57,970 nucleotides of DNA from DATEAV01 sp964575425 (GTDB lineage: Bacteria > Chloroflexota > Anaerolineae > Anaerolineales > E44-bin32). The DNA lies in the NCBI GenBank assembly GCA_964575425.1, contig CAZNRD010000018.1, forward strand, positions 1 to 57,970, written 5' to 3'. The position numbers and the translations under genes are program-made. Positions 56,131 to 57,970 of this stretch are shown here, piece by piece. Every line of letters begins with the position of its first letter. Within the stretch, counting starts at the first letter, position 1. The notes under the pieces were generated by a model. It was not told the origin of the DNA and made no database searches. It saw only the letters and a program-made list of their open reading frames with translations.

Positions 56131-56418
56131 TCAGGCGACGACGTCGTAGACGGTGAGGCGGCTGCCTTGGTGCAGTGAGGCCAGCCTCGGCTTGAGGAGC
56201 TGATGCGCTTCGGATTCCCTCCAGCCAGTGGCGCTCTCCTCTGACTCGAAGCGGATCAACATGCAGTACGTCAACGGGGACTCCCGCTCGCGGACCAGTT
56301 CCACGCGCACGAACCCCGGTATGCGCGACATCGCCAGACGGTATTCGCGCACGAAGAACTCCTCGAACTCACGCTCCTTGCCCGGCACCACGTCAAACGC
56401 CACCCGCCGTTCGATCAT
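56131..56418 (-). CDS. Antibiotic biosynthesis monooxygenase (ABM)-fold small protein
   Basis: 95 aa. The pattern RRVAFDVVPGKEREFEEFF, FVRVELVRERESPLTYCMLIRFESEESATGW, then HQLLKP fits an ABM/Dabb ferredoxin-like fold. No catalytic residue can be named. It sits between KDPG aldolase (9 bp) and the IclR gene (14 bp) in the same transcript. Probably a small substrate-handling or isomerase-like protein. Confidence 0.72.
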   Translation of the reverse strand: MIERRVAFDVVPGKEREFEEFFVREYRLAMSRIPGFVRVELVRERESPLTYCMLIRFESEESATGWRESEAHQLLKPRLASLHQGSRLTVYDVVA

Positions 56419-56427
56419 CGTCTCCCC

Positions 56428-57075
56428 CTACTTGCCCCGCCCTTTGGCGACTTCCTCGCGGAAGCGGGTCGCCCGGCGCGTCAGTTCGGCGACGTTGCCC
56501 TCGTCGAGGAGCTTCTGGTTGATCAGGGCCGAGCCCACGCCGAGCGCGGCCGCGCCGGCGCGGATGAAGTCTGCCGCTGTGTCGAGGTCCACCCCACCGA
56601 CCGGGACCAGGCTCACCTGCGGCAGGGGTGCCTTGATGGCCTTCAGATACCCCGGCCCGCCGACTTCCGCCGGAAAGACCTTGACCATGTCGGCGCCCGC
56701 CTGCCAGGCGGTCAGGATTTCCGTCGGCGTGTAGGCGCCGGGGATGACCGTGACCGAGTAGCGCTTGCAGAGCTCGATGGTCGGCAGGTCGAGCGTGGGA
56801 CCGACGACGAACTGCGCCCCGGCCAGAATGGCTGCCCGCGCCGTTTCCGCGTCGAGCACCGAGCCGGCACCGAACAGGACCTCTTTTCCGTAGCGGGCTG
56901 TTGCCTGCTCCACCACCCGGAGCGCCCCGGGCGTGGTCATCGTCACCTCAATGGCGCTGACTCCGCCGGCCAGGATGGCGTCGGCTGCCGCCAGAAGCTG
57001 ATCTGAGCTGCTCGCTCGCATGATGGCAATGACGCCACATTCACGGATGCGGTCTGCGGCTGTGTTTGTGGACAT
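56428..57075 (-). CDS. eda: 2-keto-3-deoxy-6-phosphogluconate aldolase (KDPG/KHG aldolase)
   Basis: 215 aa from ATG 57075 with a GGGGGA element upstream. GVIAIMR (R20), AIEVTMTTPGAL (E43) and DMVKVFPAE (Schiff-base K132) match the class I aldolase site; VPVGGVDLDTAADF binds phosphate. The enzyme splits KDPG to pyruvate and glyceraldehyde-3-phosphate. It is the first gene of the operon, just downstream of the near-consensus promoter, with KDG kinase near the far end. Confidence 0.92.
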   Translation of the reverse strand: MSTNTAADRIRECGVIAIMRASSSDQLLAAADAILAGGVSAIEVTMTTPGALRVVEQATARYGKEVLFGAGSVLDAETARAAILAGAQFVVGPTLDLPTIELCKRYSVTVIPGAYTPTEILTAWQAGADMVKVFPAEVGGPGYLKAIKAPLPQVSLVPVGGVDLDTAADFIRAGAAALGVGSALINQKLLDEGNVAELTRRATRFREEVAKGRGK

Positions 57076-57253
57076 GCGTTCCCCCGGCAAGAAAACGCTT
57101 CGTGAGCGACACGAGGAGGATCATCGCCGCTCGACGCGTTGGTCGGTTAGCCTACGACAAGTGAATCCCCAGCCTTGGACGGCGAACCTCCCAGCAACAG
57201 CGACAGACGAGGGCTGATTCTCACACTCTGGAATGAAGTTTTGCCGCACGAAA

Positions 57254-57282
57254 ATAATACCCCAAAAACCGCCGCTTGTCAA
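57254..57282 (-). promoter_or_regulatory. Near-consensus sigma-70 promoter of the sugar-acid operon
   Basis: On the minus strand TTGACA (57282-57277) is separated by exactly 17 nt from TATTAT (57259-57254). The -35 is a perfect match and the -10 differs from TATAAT at one position. Transcription would start near 57247, giving a leader of about 170 nt before eda. An ATTC...GAAT dyad with a 10-nt centre lies in the first 40 nt of the leader, possibly an IclR site. Confidence 0.75.
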
Positions 57283-57363
57283 TCCCCTCTGGAGGCCGGC
57301 ATCCCGCCGGCCCTGCCGCCTTCCCCCACCCTGCACAACTCCGTGTGAAGACCGATTTCCCGC

Positions 57364-57392
57364 TTGACGGGCAAGGCGATTTCCCATACCAT
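57364..57392 (+). promoter_or_regulatory. Divergent promoter for the secreted Cys-rich protein gene
   Basis: TTGACG at 57364-57369 followed by a 17-nt spacer and TACCAT at 57387-57392. The -35 matches five of six bases, the -10 four of six. About 28 nt to GTG 57421, with GAGGGG as a ribosome-binding site 6 nt before it. About 80 bp separate the two -35 elements of this divergent promoter pair. Confidence 0.5.
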
Positions 57393-57420
57393 AAAACCGA
57401 CCGCGAGACGAGGGGACACC

Positions 57421-57834
57421 GTGAGCGGCCGAAGCTTCCCCCGCCGCATCCTGGCGGGGCTTGCGTTTCTGGCGGCGCTCGCCGCCACCATGCCCGCACT
57501 CGCCGACTACCTCGGGCCGAACCGGACCGTCACCACCTGGGTCTGGCGCCGGCTCCACTGCCACTACCAGGCCGTCTACGATCCGCCCGGCCCCGGCTGG
57601 TGGGGCTGCTACCTCAACCTGTACTACCCTCCCGATGCCTCATGCCCGACGGACGTCGCCGCCTACTTCACCCCCTCCGACTGCAGTTGGCCCGAGGCAT
57701 TCTGCCAGACCCGGGGCTGTGCGATCTCCCGCACGTCATCGATTGTCTCCTGCCAGGAGGGCGAGGCCGGCTGCCGGGCGGTGGCGCAGACGGTGACGTA
57801 TCCCGAGGCGACCGTCAGCGGGTCGGTCACGTGA
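57421..57834 (+). CDS. Small secreted Cys-rich protein, function unknown
   Basis: 137 aa from GTG 57421, preceded by GAGGGGACACC. The signal peptide has FPRR then RILAGLAFLAALAATMPALA with a likely cut after ALA. The mature part of about 110 residues has eight Cys (LHCHY, WGCYL, ASCPT, SDCSW, FCQTRGC, SCQEGEAGC), which could form four disulfides, and is rich in Trp/Tyr (VTTWVWRR, GWWGCYLNLYY). No known family is recognised. It is the only gene on the plus strand, so it is probably unrelated to the sugar operon. Coding bias looks like its neighbours. Confidence 0.7.
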   Translation: MSGRSFPRRILAGLAFLAALAATMPALADYLGPNRTVTTWVWRRLHCHYQAVYDPPGPGWWGCYLNLYYPPDASCPTDVAAYFTPSDCSWPEAFCQTRGCAISRTSSIVSCQEGEAGCRAVAQTVTYPEATVSGSVT

Positions 57835-57970
57835 GGCACTCCGGGGAACGCCGGCTGGTGCCGGGGCGGAGCAGCGCTCTCCCTCAGCGGGACCGAGCCA
57901 TTGAGCGGCTAAAGAATCCTGGCCCTCGAAGGGACAAGGAACGGCGAGACCTTCGCCTGTCCTGGTTCCT

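Noticed and set aside
57121..57564. Minus-strand open frames across the divergent promoter region
   Set aside because: They cover both promoters and the signal peptide of the Cys-rich gene and have no domain.

Overview
The window looks like a piece of a high-GC bacterial chromosome, most probably a Chloroflexota (Anaerolineae-like) genome, though nothing in it is a firm phylogenetic marker. The inference rests on the combination of a Tad-pilus block with Thr/Pro-rich linkers, CoxMSL-type molybdenum hydroxylases, a coenzyme F420 gene set, peptide and sugar ABC importers, and a tungsten-type aldehyde oxidoreductase. Every gene except the last one is on the minus strand, and most neighbours touch through ATGA or GTGA overlaps or gaps under 40 bp, so the window reads right to left as a few long operons. 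I found no rRNA, tRNA, CRISPR array or insertion sequence.

Region by region (plus coordinates, all genes minus unless stated): 1-4215, end of a Tad/Flp pilus locus (two TadE-like proteins, a TadG-like protein with a von Willebrand A domain, a prepilin peptidase). 4298-4993, a PIN toxin with a Phd-like antitoxin. 5087-13092, a molybdenum-hydroxylase maturation and catalysis block: a YqeC-MocA fusion, YqeB, a xanthine dehydrogenase large subunit, an unnamed protein with a nucleosidase-like C-terminal half, a small membrane protein and a CoxM-CoxS fusion. 13174-28252, one continuous run: XdhC, a second hydroxylase (CoxS-CoxL fusion plus CoxM), a thioesterase, an LLM oxidoreductase, the F420 genes cofC-cofD-nitroreductase-PPOX-cofE-npdG, an SsnA aminohydrolase, a Nudix protein, a class III aminotransferase and a dihydropyrimidinase/hydantoinase.

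28608-38832 holds a DUF917 protein, a UroD-type methyltransferase, a second LLM protein, a small ferredoxin-fold protein, an SDR and a complete Dpp/Opp importer. 39301-45427 holds an aldehyde ferredoxin oxidoreductase with two polyferredoxins, an FAD/NAD oxidoreductase, a MoaD-like protein, a REDY-like small protein and a class V aminotransferase. 45654-57075 is a sugar-acid operon: KDG kinase, SDR, M24 peptidase-like protein, CUT1 importer with two different ATPases, RraA-like protein, IclR regulator, ABM protein and KDPG aldolase, behind a near-consensus promoter. A small secreted Cys-rich protein is transcribed divergently at 57421-57834 (+).

The most interesting reading is that 5087-28252 contains the hallmark set of the selenium-dependent purine/urate degradation cluster known from Escherichia coli (yqeB, yqeC, mocA, ssnA, a hydantoinase, xanthine dehydrogenase-like subunits) but interleaves it with coenzyme F420 biosynthesis, an NADPH:F420 reductase and F420-type oxidoreductases, and has no YgfK-like reductase. 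I infer an F420-linked version of anaerobic purine or N-heterocycle breakdown. A second notable point is the pair of tandem ATPases at 48841-51050, whose complementary active-site changes predict one canonical and one degenerate ATP site.
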